In this document: positions 1 through 11,415 of the stretch, piece by piece
How the letters are laid out: the number at the start of each line of letters is the position of its first letter
Numbering within the stretch: the stretch's first letter is position 1
Assembly (NCBI RefSeq): GCF_048771995.1
Contig: NC_133025.1
Span: 6,200,001 to 6,264,000, forward strand
Direction of reading: 5' to 3'
DNA from: Taeniopygia guttata
Lineage: Eukaryota > Chordata > Aves > Passeriformes > Estrildidae
DNA length: 64,000 nt
The notes under the pieces: generated by a model
Databases searched by the model: none
What the model was told of the DNA's origin: nothing
Seen by the model: only the letters and a program-made list of their open reading frames with translations
Translations under genes and position numbers: made by a program

Positions 1-3000
1 CACCAGAAGCTCCAGCTTCCACGTCAAAGAGAAAGGCCCACTTACTCTTTGCCACAATTAGGCTGTAAAAGTCCTAAAAATACTTACATAGTAAAATAAA
101 ATATTCAACTTTATCAACAAGCTAGGTAAAAGTTGCTTTGCACCTGTAACAATCCATTTCCACATTGTTTGAATGATTACATGAGTTATTATCACCAGGA
201 GGGTCACAAAATTTGCAAGCAGCCCAATGACTTTCCAACAAAACAAGCTATTTCAAGGCTATTGGTCCAAATTATGAGCAGCTGTATTTGTTTCTTCAGC
301 TGCTCTTTATTTTCTTTTACAAAACTATTCATACTTGTTTCAAATAATAATTTTTGACATTGAATCTGTTGTCAAAAGTAACTCGCACATGAAAAACCTA
401 ATCACTGCTTACAAGTGCTGGAACCATTGACCAGGCACCCTGCACTGAAAAGAAAGCATGAGAAGTCTGAAACGAGGTGCAAATACCACAATTCCCAAAG
501 CAGGCTGTATCATTACATTATTATCTGTAGGATTCCATTACCATTAGGCTTTTATTATGCAATAGGCAAACAGTCACAGTCTTGCCAAAGCATTTTGTGG
601 CATAAGAAATCTGAAATAGTTAAGGCAATATAAGTTGAGGGATATCAGTTTTCTTGCTCCAGATTAATTGTAAAACAAAAGTCTTCTTTGTACACATTCA
701 CAGGGTGAGCAGCAAAATCCCTTATCCCTGCTCAGAACCAAAAGTGGACACAGGTGTCTGTCAAGAGAGCAAGAAGCATTAATGCTAGCAAAAGTTCTAT
801 TTCTCTGACAAAACACGCTTATATTTAACATGTATTGCCTGCTCCTGCACAGAACAGCAAAGAAAACTTAACAAATTAAATAACCACAGAGTATTTGTGA
901 AGTGCAGTAGTTCAGCTTGGATTCAGGAAACACATTAAGTGTCAATTCATAGCTTTTCCATGGAGACCGCTGTCCATTGCATACATATTTTAAACCAGCA
1001 GCTTTATAAACACAAACATTGAAGCTCTCTGCTATTATTTAAAAACAAAAAAAGCAAAGTGCTGTAACAATAGTACAAGACTTTTAGTTCTCAATTTCAG
1101 TTTCATGAAGACAAGTGTTAACCAATTCAAAGCAGCTAAAGCAAATGAAACAAACTTTAAAAAGCATGGTTCACCTCTGAATACAAATACAAATAAGCAC
1201 CTAGTACTTGTCCTACTTTATGTCTCTTCAAAGCAGAAGGCAAGCTCAGCACACCTTAAAAACATATTTAATTTAGACAAAAGAAGTTTCTTCCATAGCT
1301 AACACTTATTTTTGAAAACTCCTTTTAGAATATGGGAATCAAGGTGTTTCCTTCCAATAACACAGCCTCACAAGTTTAGTTGTGCCCCCAGCTATGTAAC
1401 CAAATGACCACCAGGTTTTACGTTATATGAAAGTCAAAGAGTAACTCAAGGTACTTTTCCTAACTATCCACTTGACCAGCAATGCTTGAGTCTGCTTTAA
1501 TTTTACCTAAATGATTTCACAGGTAACATAGCACTAAAGCACTACTAATTTAGCATAGTAATTTTCAATTAATTCAACCAATTTGTACAGCTTAAATTAT
1601 TTCACAGTCATTCTTCCGGCAAAGATAAATTGATGAGTTATTTACCTGACAAAATATCATAACGTTAACATGTGACACAGTTCATGCACAAAAGGGAACA
1701 GTTCACTCTCTATTCACTTCATTGATTGTGGAATAACACTTTGAATAAAAACTACAGCAAAATGGATTAAATTTTCAATACACAGAGAATAGCTTTAGCC
1801 AATACGATTACTGGTTTAAAAACAAAAACAAACAAACCAAAAACTATCCAACCAAACAAAAACACTCCAAAAAACTGGCACCTACAAAAAAAACCAAAAT
1901 TCAAAACCAAGTACAGAATCAACTGCACAATCACTTTCCCTAAATCCACAGTTTAGGAAGATCTCTGTAATACTTATAAACTTCTTACTTGGCAAATCTG
2001 TCTTGCTCTCCCTCATGACTTACACTTCCCTAGCAAGCAAATGCCATGAATCTGTCACAGATGTTGTAAACAAATAAAATCTGGTAGGAAAGATTTTGAT
2101 GTCTTATTTAACAAAACTCATTCCTCAACTATCATTAAGGAGTTAAAATAGACACCTTAAAGTTCAGAGAGAGAAATAACAGAGTTCTCTTTATCCAGTG
2201 ATAAATGATAGCTCTTCACATTCCTTCCCCAAAACAAACCTTTGCACCCAAATTGACAGTGATAATTCAATGACAAGGTGCTCAAAGAGATCCCTCATCT
2301 GCCTTTGTCTGACCTACTCAAAGCAGGCTTAGTGATGAGGTCGGACCAGGCTGCTCAGGCTCTGTCCACTCATTTTTATCCAGCTGTAGAAGTAAATATT
2401 AAAGTATATTTCTTTCTCCCAGATCATTTATATTCTTTCTGCTTCTTGCTTTCTTAACATATTTTATACCTCTCAGAAAATAGAGTGAAAAAAGTTTCTA
2501 TCATACAGATTTTGTAACACCCACTCATTGAAATACCAGCCAGAACCAATGTGCCCAGAACTAATGATAACTGTGAAAGTATAAAGGTTCATATTCATTC
2601 ACTTTGAAAAAATTACACCTTAGTCAGTAATGTACTTTGAATTAGTAAGGTACTTGCAGAAATAACTGTATTTCCAAAGTCAGTTTATGATCCTGTGAAA
2701 TTCAACACTTGGCTGAGTCCAGATAGGACTGCAGCACAAAACCCATCAGCACAAAGGATTCTTGCATTGGAAACATAAAAATTTAATGCATTCCAAGCAT
2801 ACATTTGGTTCTGGATGGATGTCCAGCCTTTTAACTGAAATATGTCTCTATAAACAGTAACTTGTTTGTTTCTATCTCACTGGAATGTTTCCAGAAGAAA
2901 TTAAGAATGACTGTTTCAAGAATAGCATTTGGGTTTAGGCTGGCTCAAATAATGAGAATTCAGGATGCTTTAAAGCAAACAGTTATTAAACAATGTGAAA

Positions 3001-3595
3001 ATGGCAGAAATAAAATCATTCAGATCTCAAAGTCTGCATATTTATACCCTGCAATATTAGTATACTACATATAAATATTTAGGAGGAATTTTATCAACTT
3101 GTCTATACCCTCCAACATTTTAATACATTTATTTAATATATATTTGTCTACCTTGGAGTGTAACAGATACTTCCTTAATTTAACCTATTTTTTCCTTCAT
3201 CCTGGTACACTAAAAAAAGTAAACAAGCCAAAGCAATGGTGGCATATGCTTCATTTGATACATGTGGGTGGAAAGGGAGGAATCAGATTGTGCCAACTGG
3301 AAAAGGACAGTACCAGCTGGGAAAGCAGCATTACTCTCATGCTGATAAGGAAACAGCACCAAACAGAGGAAAGAGAATTACAACTAAAGGTCAACCTCCC
3401 TTTCCTTTAAAAGATATTCAAAGAGTCTGTTTTGTCTCTGCTTTTTAAGTATTCAGAACAAATTTAGAATGTTTTTTAGAAACATTGCAGAACACACTGC
3501 TGACAGACTTTGTTCATAAATACTACAACAAATCTAGGCATTTAGTAAATAAACTAATTTTTATTCATAAGTAAAAAGCAACATTCAATTGTCAC
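1..3595 (-). other. UPF2: UPF2 intron 3 (partial)
   Basis: No exon, LINE tail or LTR was recognised here. The DNA is AT-rich. An A/C-rich low-complexity stretch of CAAAC-like units lies at 1818-1905. Open frames here are short and have no family resemblance. Confidence 0.7.
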
Positions 3596-4375
3596 CTGTT
3601 TTGTCTTTCAATATTTTGTAGCTCCCTGTGGTCCCTTTTCAGGTGTTTGGTCAAAGATGTAAAGTATTCCTTCAACAAATTCTGGAAGGGCTGTTGTTTC
3701 TCTGGGCTAATTATCTCACTAGGAGGAAAGCTCAAGTTAAACTTCTCTGCCACAGTTTTTACCTTCCTTGGTACCAAACCAGCAATGTCATCTCCACAGT
3801 GCCGACAAAAGCTGATAACCACAGACACATGAGTGTGGGATTCTCGATCAGCGTTAATAATATTTTTAAGCTGCTCATAGATTAAAGACAAACCTTCCTT
3901 GTCAGTGAAAATCCCAACTATTGTCAATTCTGCAATGAAACGCAAATCAGTTCTTAACTTGGTAATGTTGGGAGTCTTCTCTTCTTTCCTTGCTTCAAAA
4001 TGTTTTTTCCAGGCCTGAAGTAATGAAGGAGCAAAATCAGCGTATCGCTGGTGAAAGAGGGAACACAAGTGCACAGCGCAGTTCACATCTGATATTTTCA
4101 GTTTGGCCTCCACAATAGAAGCTACTGCTTCTGCAATGTATTTGCTTAAATTCAGGCTATTAAAGTCATGGGACAAGGAGTCCCTTTGTTGCTCTGTAAT
4201 GGTTTTTAGCTTCTTAACAAAAGCCGTGTTCTTCTTCAGGCTGGAGTCCAGTCTGCTGAAGAAGTTTTCCTCCGGACGGCTCTCCGGTGCGTTCTGGTTT
4301 CTGCTGCGGAGCTCTTTTCTTGCCTGATGCCGCTCCCAAGCCTCCTGATGGAGCTGATGTGCTTCCTCCTTCTCC
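3596..4375 (-). CDS. UPF2: UPF2 exon 3 (residues 121-380, first MIF4G domain)
   Basis: A 780-nt exon with acceptor GTCGTGCAG ending at 4376 and donor GTGACA starting at 3595. It codes for EKEEAHQLHQEAWERH and on to ERQNR, nearly identical to human UPF2. It starts and ends in phase 2. No following exon could be found between 3595 and position 1. Confidence 0.96.
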
Positions 4376-6104
4376 CTGCACGACATAAAAATTACTCAAT
4401 TTGTTATGGAGCCTTAATCTCAGAGTATCAGTACAGAGGAAAAAAGGTCACAGTTGGAAAACCTTCAGGAGTTCTAACACCATTTCATCTCTCCTCTTTA
4501 ATATCTACTAAGCTAATCCTAGAAAGCTAAAGCATCTGCTTCAGAAGCTCGGCTTAATTTTTGTGTTGCAAAGGGCAAGGACTACTTGTTACAAAATTTC
4601 TCAAATATTTCTACACAGAACATATTAATCCCAACAGACTTTGAAAATATAAACATGAAACTCCATTTACTACAGATGAAGATGAAGTTCTCACAGAAGA
4701 GGAAACAACCTTTCAACAGGTTACTGTATCACACATTTATTTTTATTGCCAGACTAGTGAAATTACACAGAAAATTTGGAATATGTGAAATATATCTGTT
4801 CCAGCTAGAATCTGGCTATGACATTGCCTCAATCTTAAAAGGTAAATATTTCAGACCTATAAAGATGCCACATTCAACACTGTACTATGGTTGGATAACA
4901 TAATAAGAAACATGGTCTTGGTAATATCACATATTAAACTTCCAGGTTACATTCTGAGTTTGCCATCCAAGTATCAGTTGTCTATGACTGAGTAAAAGTA
5001 ATTTATCACATCAGATTTGCTCCTGTTAGGTATGATCTGTAGACCTGTTAAGTCTGTATTCCCAATTTTTGGACAATAACACTTCATCTTAAATGTATCT
5101 GTGCTTCTCTATTCTGGTTTGGGCTGGGACAGAATTAATTTTCTTCAGAGTATCCTGTACGGGGCTGTGTTTTGGATTTGTGCTGGAATCAGTGTTGATA
5201 ACACAGGGGTGTTTTCACTACTGCTGGGATGGGCTTACACACAGTCAAAGCCTTTTCTGCTCCACACCCCACCCCACCCAGGAGGAGTCTTGCTTTGGTT
5301 TTCTCGCCTGCACATCTTCTGCTTTACCTATTTAACTGTCTTTATGTCAACCCACAGGATTTCTCACTTTTACTCTTCTGATTCTTTTCCGCATCCTTTT
5401 GAGGAGAGGGAGTGGCTGTGTGGGGCTGATGCCAGCTGGGGTTAAATCACAACATTTACTCAAGCACAGTTGTGCTCTCCATGGTCATCACATGCAGAAC
5501 ACTAACAAACCCCATAACAGAAACCAAACTAACAGAGGTGACAAGTGAAAACTCAAAACCTCTTAGAAGTCATAAAGCACAATCAGACAGGCACATAAAA
5601 TTGGTAACACTACATGCAACTTATTAAAAGAAACTCCAACACTTCATCTTTTATAACTCTGACCACAATCCTGATAACAGAACTCTAGCATTTGATACAG
5701 TTAAACCTTTAAAAGATAACTTACTTCAGTTGAGCAGCTTCTTCTTCTTGTTTCTTTTTTTCTTCCTCCTCTTGTTTCTTTTTCTCCTCTTCTTCAAGTT
5801 TCTTTTTTTCTTCTTCTTCTTTCTTCTTTTGCTCCTCTTCTGCCTTTACTTTATCCTCTTCTTTTTTCTTCCGCTCTTTGTCTTCCTTCTTTCTTTTATC
5901 CTCTTCCATTTTTTTCTTTTTATCTTCAGGAATCTTTAAAGTCTCTCTCTTCATGCCAACCTTCACATCTTCTTTTGGCTTCTCCCTGGTGCTCACTGGT
6001 CGCCTTTCACTAAATTCTTTTTCTTTATTATTTAACTGAGATTCTTTTTCTTCCATATTTGCTGGCTTTTTGCGCTCAGCTGGCATTGTGTTATCCAGGC
6101 AAAC
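3596..6104 (-). CDS. UPF2: UPF2, nonsense-mediated decay factor, N-terminal part (exons 2-3)
   Basis: UPF2 is the scaffold that links UPF1 to UPF3 in cytoplasmic and perinuclear nonsense-mediated mRNA decay. Two coding exons on the minus strand give residues 1-380, closely matching the human N-terminus as remembered. Translation starts at ATG 6086-6084, reading MPAERKKPANMEEKESQL. Residues about 50-117 are a highly charged Lys/Glu-rich stretch, typical of the family and probably helical. From about residue 158 the first MIF4G domain begins (motifs NFFSRLDSSLKKN, KYIAEAVASIVEAKLK, HLCSLFHQRYADF). The UPF3- and UPF1-binding parts lie in later exons beyond position 1. The join CTGAA|G restores the frame. 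An in-frame ATG upstream at 6116 lies before the exon 2 acceptor, so it is not used. The gene is partial only because the window ends. Confidence 0.97.
4376..5724 (-). other. UPF2: UPF2 intron 2
   Basis: It has a GTAAGT donor at 5724 and a TGCAG acceptor ending at 4376. Its only recognisable content is an LTR copy at 5115-5454. Confidence 0.85.
5115..5454 (+). mobile_element. Partial solo LTR, ERVL-type
   Basis: About 340 bp beginning TGGTTTGGGCTGGGACAGAA and ending GGGGTTAAATCACAACA, with TG and CA ends. It resembles a common bird ERVL LTR family as remembered, with the middle part missing. It is antisense to UPF2. No internal retroviral region is present: a degraded, old, non-functional fossil. 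Confidence 0.65.
5725..6104 (-). CDS. UPF2: UPF2 exon 2 (start codon; residues 1-120)
   Basis: The acceptor TTCTGCAG ends at 6105 and the donor GTAAGT starts at 5724. The first 18 nt are 5' leader; the ATG is at 6086-6084. The Lys/Glu-rich coding part makes the sense strand almost pure purine over roughly 5735-5940. The exon ends in phase 2. Confidence 0.95.
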
Positions 6105-6529
6105 CTGCAGAACCACAGGAAAACAAATACTTTTAAATTGCTGTTGATATTTTAGTCATTTTTCATAGCCCACCCATATTCACTTAACTCACAAATGCAT
6201 GACTCATCAGGATAAAGGTTTATGTTTTCTTCAACTAAGGAAGGGACCTGACAAGTAAAAACAAATCATTTTGTAAGCATGTTGTTCTGCAAAGCTGTCT
6301 CCAGCATGAATTGTGAAATAAAAGCATCTTGAAGTTTCTACTACCCAAGGAATGTAAGATCTTGAACATAAATTAGTTCATCTGAAAGAAAAATAATTCA
6401 AGACTGATGAAAACAAAGTACTCCAAACTTAAAAGTAAGTACATGCTTGATACATCACCATGCATCTGCATCTCATTGACCCTTCTACATATCTTCTAAG
6501 AATGCCCCCCCTTCCACTACCACTACTTG

Positions 6530-6655
6530 GGATCATAGGATAATGCAGGTTAGATTAGACCTCATGTAATTCATCCTCCTGCTCAAAGCAGTTCGGTCTT
6601 GAAAAGTGTCAAGCAAAGAAACTGCACAACTCCTCTGGCCAACCTGCTCCAATGC
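6530..6655 (-). mobile_element. CR1 LINE fragment, old
   Basis: It reads in reverse complement like a CR1 3' region: a GATCATAGGATAATG start, a degenerate 'caagcagtt' motif and a 'ccaacctgctccaatgc' ending. It is sense to UPF2 transcription and strongly diverged. Confidence 0.5.
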
Positions 6656-7064
6656 AGGTTATCCTCACTGTGATCCTCATTGCAGATTATCCTCCCTGTG
6701 AAAAGGCATCAACTTGCTTCCTTCTTTCCTTACCCCTCCCCAGGTTTCCCCAGAATCTCCAGCACTCAGCACAAGTAGCAGCTGAAGAGCGAGCAGTGCT
6801 GACAAAGCTGGATGCACAAACCTCCCTCCCAGCAGAGCAAACGGAAATATCAGAAAGGCTGCAATTATCAAGACTTATCAAAGACTACAATTTCTCTCTC
6901 CTTCTACTCAACCAGCATTTTTGCAGGAGCTTTAGCATCTTTGGGGTTTCCAGCCCTCCAAGCTTTGATTTCATCTGGCTAAAGACACAAAATGTAACAC
7001 ATATTGAACACAAAACGGTAAAAACACAGGGCAATTTTGATTAGGAGGAAACTGTGATGAGCAC

Positions 7065-7400
7065 CTATTTCAGGCCCCTGCTCCAAGCAGATCAGAGGCT
7101 TGGCTAAGGCTTTGGTATCTCCAGGAACAGAGAAGCAATGGTCCCCTCTGGGCACACAGAGAAAAAGCTTTTCCTAACACCAACCTGGAAATTGCCATGC
7201 CCCATACTGTGTTTATTTCTTTTCATCCTATCCCTGCACAGCTTGGAGAAGCCAGCTTCATCTTCACAATGCTCTCCCATTAGGTAGTTTTAAGACAGTT
7301 ATAAGATTTACCCCTCTCTTCTTACAGATCAAGAAGCCAATTCTCTCTGTTTTTCTTCAGTTCATGTCCTCCAGCCTCCCTGTGTTCTTGGTTATCTTCC
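7065..7400 (-). mobile_element. CR1 LINE fragment, old
   Basis: Reverse-complement CR1 of an old subfamily: 'cctgctccaagcagatcag', 'aaaaagcttttcctaacacc', 'catcctatccctgcac'. It is probably part of the same insertion as 6530-6655, separated by unrelated DNA. Confidence 0.55.
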
Positions 7401-8754
7401 AAGAGATTTATTTCAGTGTGTCAATGCCTTTCTTGGGAACAGAGAACCCACACCTGCATGTGGTAAGTACTGAGCAGAGGGGGAAGACTCACCTTCAGCC
7501 TCCTGGTTAACTCCTGGTACTACAGCCGAGAATGCAAGGGCATTCTGCTGACTCATGTCAGGGTCAGGTGGGCCAGGCAGGACCACAAGAGGCAATTACA
7601 ACCACCCGGGCTTTTACTTCAGGCTAAATTAAATTCTTAACACAAAAAATAATTTTCACATACTTACATGCTTCAAGTGAAGAGCCATCACTTTGTTTTT
7701 ATTAGTAACACCAGTTTGACTGCCAACAGCCACCCCTACTTTTGCCTTTCTCACATTTTACTCTGGATTATGAAAACATTCTAGATTCACCAATTCCCTA
7801 CATCTACTCAGAGTGGACAATGTGACACCTGCACTCCAATCTAATGCAGAGTGCTCCTGGTATTAATTTTAACTATTTTGAAATATGTTTATAAACAAAA
7901 CTTCACAATAAAGAGTACATGTTTCTTAATAAGCATGGCACATTCCCTCTGCCATCTCCCAAACAATAAAATGACATATTTATATGCTGTCTATCCTACC
8001 CAGATGAAACTGTATTACAATATTTAAGGTGCCCATCCAGAGCTTCTGAAGAAAAAATGGTTTGCAAAAATTTACAGTACCAGTACTCACACCTGGGCAG
8101 TGACAACTTACCAGTTGCTAAAGAACCTATTCATGGGGAATCTATTCATGACTTGGCCTCTGGCAGCAACTGGCAACAGCATCAAAGGGGAAATGTCTCT
8201 AACACTGACTTATGGAAATCAAATCAGCATTGCTTAAACAAGCAGGAGCACATTTGGCTCCCTAATGCATGTCTACAACTATAAAATTTCAGAACTACTT
8301 GAATTCCAAAACCACTGATCTTAAAACAGTATTATTATGAAATCAGTACTTAACCAAAGAGGGAAGGGGTTGCCTATGTTTAAAGAAATGCTGGAACGGC
8401 ATGTCACAATTCCAATACTCTGAACAAAATATCTAGCCAGCTGCACAATTAACTTTTAACAACAGGGTCATTTACCACAATCATGATGGTGCTTGAGCTC
8501 ATACCAAATTTAGGAACTCAGAATTCTGTTTTAAAGATGTATCTGATGTTTGCTTGTATAAAAGCAAACCAGAGAAGATGGGATAAAAAGAAAAGGAATG
8601 GAGCATAACTGACCACAAGGCAGTATTATCCAATCCAAAAAACCCCAAAAATCTCGTTTTACAGTAAGATTCTGTTCTGTGGCCCAGAACAGGTATGTTG
8701 CAATACTTCTCACTAATTACTACGCGTACAGCTCCTTATCTCCCAAACCTTTCC

Positions 8755-8960
8755 GATGGCTCTGCCAGCTCGTTTGTGCCGACACCAAACCCCGAGGGCA
8801 GAGGGAGGCGGTGCTGCCGCTGCCTCCAAGCTACGCCCGGGCTGACCCAGCGCGGAGCCACAGCCGGGCGGGGCTACAGCGGGCACGGAGCTCCCGTGAC
8901 AGGCAGAGCAGAACTGTCCCACAGGCAACTTTCCCTAAAGTTGTGGGAGCGGGGAAAAAC
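8755..8960. other. GC-rich block in UPF2 intron 1
   Basis: About 200 bp with several CpG dinucleotides and CCGCCC/GGGCGG boxes, inside AT-rich intron. It could be an alternative UPF2 promoter or exon, or an enhancer. No coding family was recognised. Confidence 0.4.
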
Positions 8961-10086
8961 GGAAACAGACAGCTGGCTCACCTGGGCCTCATCTCCATAG
9001 GAAACAAAGCTGAAGATGGCATGGAAACATGAAGATAAACTCTATTCTATTTAATATTTCACATTTATATTAATGTACTGATGAAAAGGCATAATAATGA
9101 CGTGAACTCCATAAGCCAACAGACAGGACAAAACAGCACTCGCACCAGAAAATTAGGAAGGACAGAGAAAACAGAGACAAGACAAACATCCCTATGCCTT
9201 TAGACTCTCAGCAGCCCATTTCTGTAGTGATACTTACATGTTTTAACACTCCTTCTCAATTTCAGGATCTACAGACAACATGTTTTTAGACAGAACTATT
9301 TTTCTTAATTTTTCAATATTTGACATACAGCGACTCATTTGCAATTAAGTGAATTTTTATCGTACTTAAGTTTCTAAATATTTTAAACAATTATCTTGGA
9401 ATCTGAAAGAATGCGACTGGGCTCATGATACTCTGAGCTTATAGACTTATGAAGTAGTTTTGAAATACAGAAGTAACATTTCAGAAAAACCACCTACGTT
9501 ATTTACTCATGAGGAAAGCAGAGAGTAACATAATGTGTTCAGCATCACAAATCTACTCACAATTCAGAATAAAACAATAAACATCAGCACCTTGGCCCTC
9601 AAAGCAGTATCCTCAAGTCAATAAAAATTGTCTACTCTCAAAGCCTGTAGTAACATGATCCAGAATCCCCATCCTTGCAAACACAAGTATGAAGGAAGGA
9701 AATACAGTTCTATTAAACTAAACACAATGAAATTTTTCACTAGACATTAAATGGATTACATAAACAGTCCTTTCTGCAGCTAATCTATTACAGAAGAGAT
9801 ATGGGAGATAACAAATGTAGGCAAGATGTCCTACCTCTGACTGGCTGAAAAGTCTCAAAGAGCAACAAACTCCTCCATCACTAGTTATCACACCACTAGA
9901 ATTCTGCAAGTTTCAAAAACTAAAATGCAATTAAGGTTCTCTTATTGCAAGGGAAGGTGCATAAGAGAAATATGAAGGTCAATGAGGAGAAAATAAACTT
10001 ACAGGTTTTGGAAAATGAGACACAGTACACAGAAAAAAAAATGTAGTGCAGAGAGAGAGGAGCCCCCCACACAGTGGCAGGGAAGG

Positions 10087-10340
10087 TTCACAGAATCACA
10101 GAATATCCTGACTTTGAAAGGTCCCTTAAGGATCATCAAAGTCCAACTCCTGTCCCTGCACAGGACACCCCAAGAGTCACACCATGTACCTGAGAACATT
10201 GTCCAAACACTTCTGGAGTCCTGGCAGGCTCGGTGCTGTGACCACTGCCCTGGGGAGCTGATCCAGTGCCCAAATACCCTCCGGGTGAAGAATCTTTTCC
10301 TGGTATCCCACCTAAACCTCCCCTGACACAACTTCAGGCC
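10087..10340 (-). mobile_element. CR1 LINE 3' fragment
   Basis: It starts with the reversed CR1 tail (CACAGAATCACAGAATATCC) and continues with 'ggtcccttaaggatcatcaa', 'ctgcacaggacaccccaaga' and 'cccctgacacaacttcaggc'. The 5'-truncated end faces the UPF2 island about 140 bp away. Confidence 0.9.
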
Positions 10341-10781
10341 ACTGACACATCTTCTGGCCGACCTGCCGAACAGCCGGGCACTTTTACTTTCGCTTCTATA
10401 CCTCTCGGGGAAAATATTTTGCTGCTAAACTTGCAGGAAAGCGCTTTCCACCGTGAAACAGCAGCCTATAGACAAGGCACTAAGTATAAAAATACTTGTT
10501 CGCTACCACCCCAATCCCCGCTGGCAGCTCTCCCGCAGCCCGGGCCCTTTCCCGGATGGGACCAGCAGCTCGGCAACTGCAGCTTCCGGTGCTCTCCCGG
10601 CCTCCCTCTCCCGGCACCTCCACCCGAGCCTTCCCCGCTCCGAGCCCCGCGGCCCCTCCGCCTCCGGAACTCCCCTCCCCGTGCCCCCGCCAGGCCCCTG
10701 TGCCCTCGTCTCCCCGTTCCCGAGCCCTCGTCCCCGCACACGGCCCGGCACCGCCCTCCCGCCCGGTGGGTGCCGCGGTAC

Positions 10782-10980
10782 CTGTGCCCGGTGCCGACAT
10801 GGGCCCGCCCGGCGCCGCCGCCGCCGCCGCCTCCTCCGCCCCTCCGAGGCCCCCGAGCGCTTCTCCCCTCACGGCGGCCGGGCCGCCGCCGCGCTGCCTG
10901 ACCCACGGCGCTGCCCCGACCGAGCTCGCCGCGCCCGCCCCGCCACGCCCGGGCGCGGAGGGAGGAGCGGCGCCGCTTGA
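10782..10980 (-). other. UPF2: Candidate UPF2 5' untranslated exon 1
   Basis: Inside the CpG island, a consensus donor CACAG|GTACC on the minus strand (exon end 10782) could join to the exon 2 acceptor at 6104. The upstream limit is only a guess. A second donor, GCC|GTGAGG near 10872, is an alternative. The leader would hold a (GGC)n run and an ATG at 10800. The sequence alone does not prove transcription. Confidence 0.45.
10813..10832. repeat. GCC trinucleotide run in the UPF2 leader region
   Basis: Six or so GCC units on the plus strand, which read GGC in the UPF2 sense. They lie in the predicted untranslated exon. Confidence 0.7.
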
Positions 10981-11100
10981 CGGCGGCAGAGCCGCGGCTG
11001 CGGGCGGCGCGGAGCGGCGCTTCCCGACGGGCGGGGGTTAGGCAGCGCGGCGGGCAGCCCGGCCGGGGTCCTGCTGGCGGGCGGGTGACCGGGGGTGCGG

Positions 11101-11160
11101 AGGCGGAAGGGGAAGAGGAACGGGAATGGGAATGGGAATGGAAGAGGAAAAGGAAAAGGG
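11101..11160. repeat. Purine-rich GGGAAT-type simple repeat
   Basis: Sixty bases almost entirely of A and G, with three tandem GGGAAT units at 11122-11139 and AAAAGG-like units after them. It sits at the edge of the UPF2 CpG island. Confidence 0.8.
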
Positions 11161-11260
11161 TTCGGCCCCGCGTCCCTCAGAGCGGCGGGGGAGGGGGAAA
11201 TAGCTGCTGAATGTCGCTTCCCTGGTGGCCTCAGCGCACGACTCGGCTCATGGAGCCGCA

Positions 11261-11281
11261 TGACGTCACTGCAGTGACGTG
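11261..11281. promoter_or_regulatory. CRE palindrome plus second TGACGTG half-site
   Basis: The full CREB/ATF site TGACGTCA is at 11261-11268 and TGACGTG at 11275-11281. Together they form an 18-bp perfect inverted repeat at 11263-11280. It lies just upstream of the UPF2 island. Confidence 0.5.
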
Positions 11282-11415
11282 TCTGTGCCCGTCGGGCGTC
11301 ACGGCAGCGGTCATGTCGCGGGTGGGGCCCTCAGGTGTCACCGTGATAAAACATTGGGGTGACGGTGTCTGAACAACAAATTACTGCCTCAGGGGTGCTT
11401 TCGTGGGCGTCCATT

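Larger units (their letters stand above)
6105..10781 (-). other. UPF2: UPF2 intron 1
   Basis: This intron joins the CpG-island exon to the start-codon exon, if exon 1 is correctly placed. It holds old CR1 pieces (6530-6655, 7065-7400), a GC-rich block (8755-8960) and a younger CR1 tail (10087-10340). The rest is unremarkable AT-rich DNA. Confidence 0.6.
10480..11240. promoter_or_regulatory. UPF2: CpG island, UPF2 promoter
   Basis: About 750 bp of very GC- and CpG-rich DNA with many CCGCCC/GGGCGG boxes and no TATA box, placed 5' of UPF2. Such islands are the usual housekeeping promoters of birds. The distal edge carries CRE-like sites (11261-11281) and a purine-rich repeat (11101-11160). A long non-coding transcript leaving in the plus direction is possible but unsupported. 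Confidence 0.8.

Noticed and set aside
1-60. A possible 17-nt UPF2 exon (AG before, GTAAGTG after) on the minus strand
   Set aside because: The sequence does not match the UPF2 residues expected after ERQNR, and the next human exon is much longer.
10266-11041. Several long open frames on both strands in the UPF2 CpG island
   Set aside because: GC-rich DNA lacks stop codons; the products are Pro/Arg/Ala-rich in every frame, the mark of composition and not of coding.
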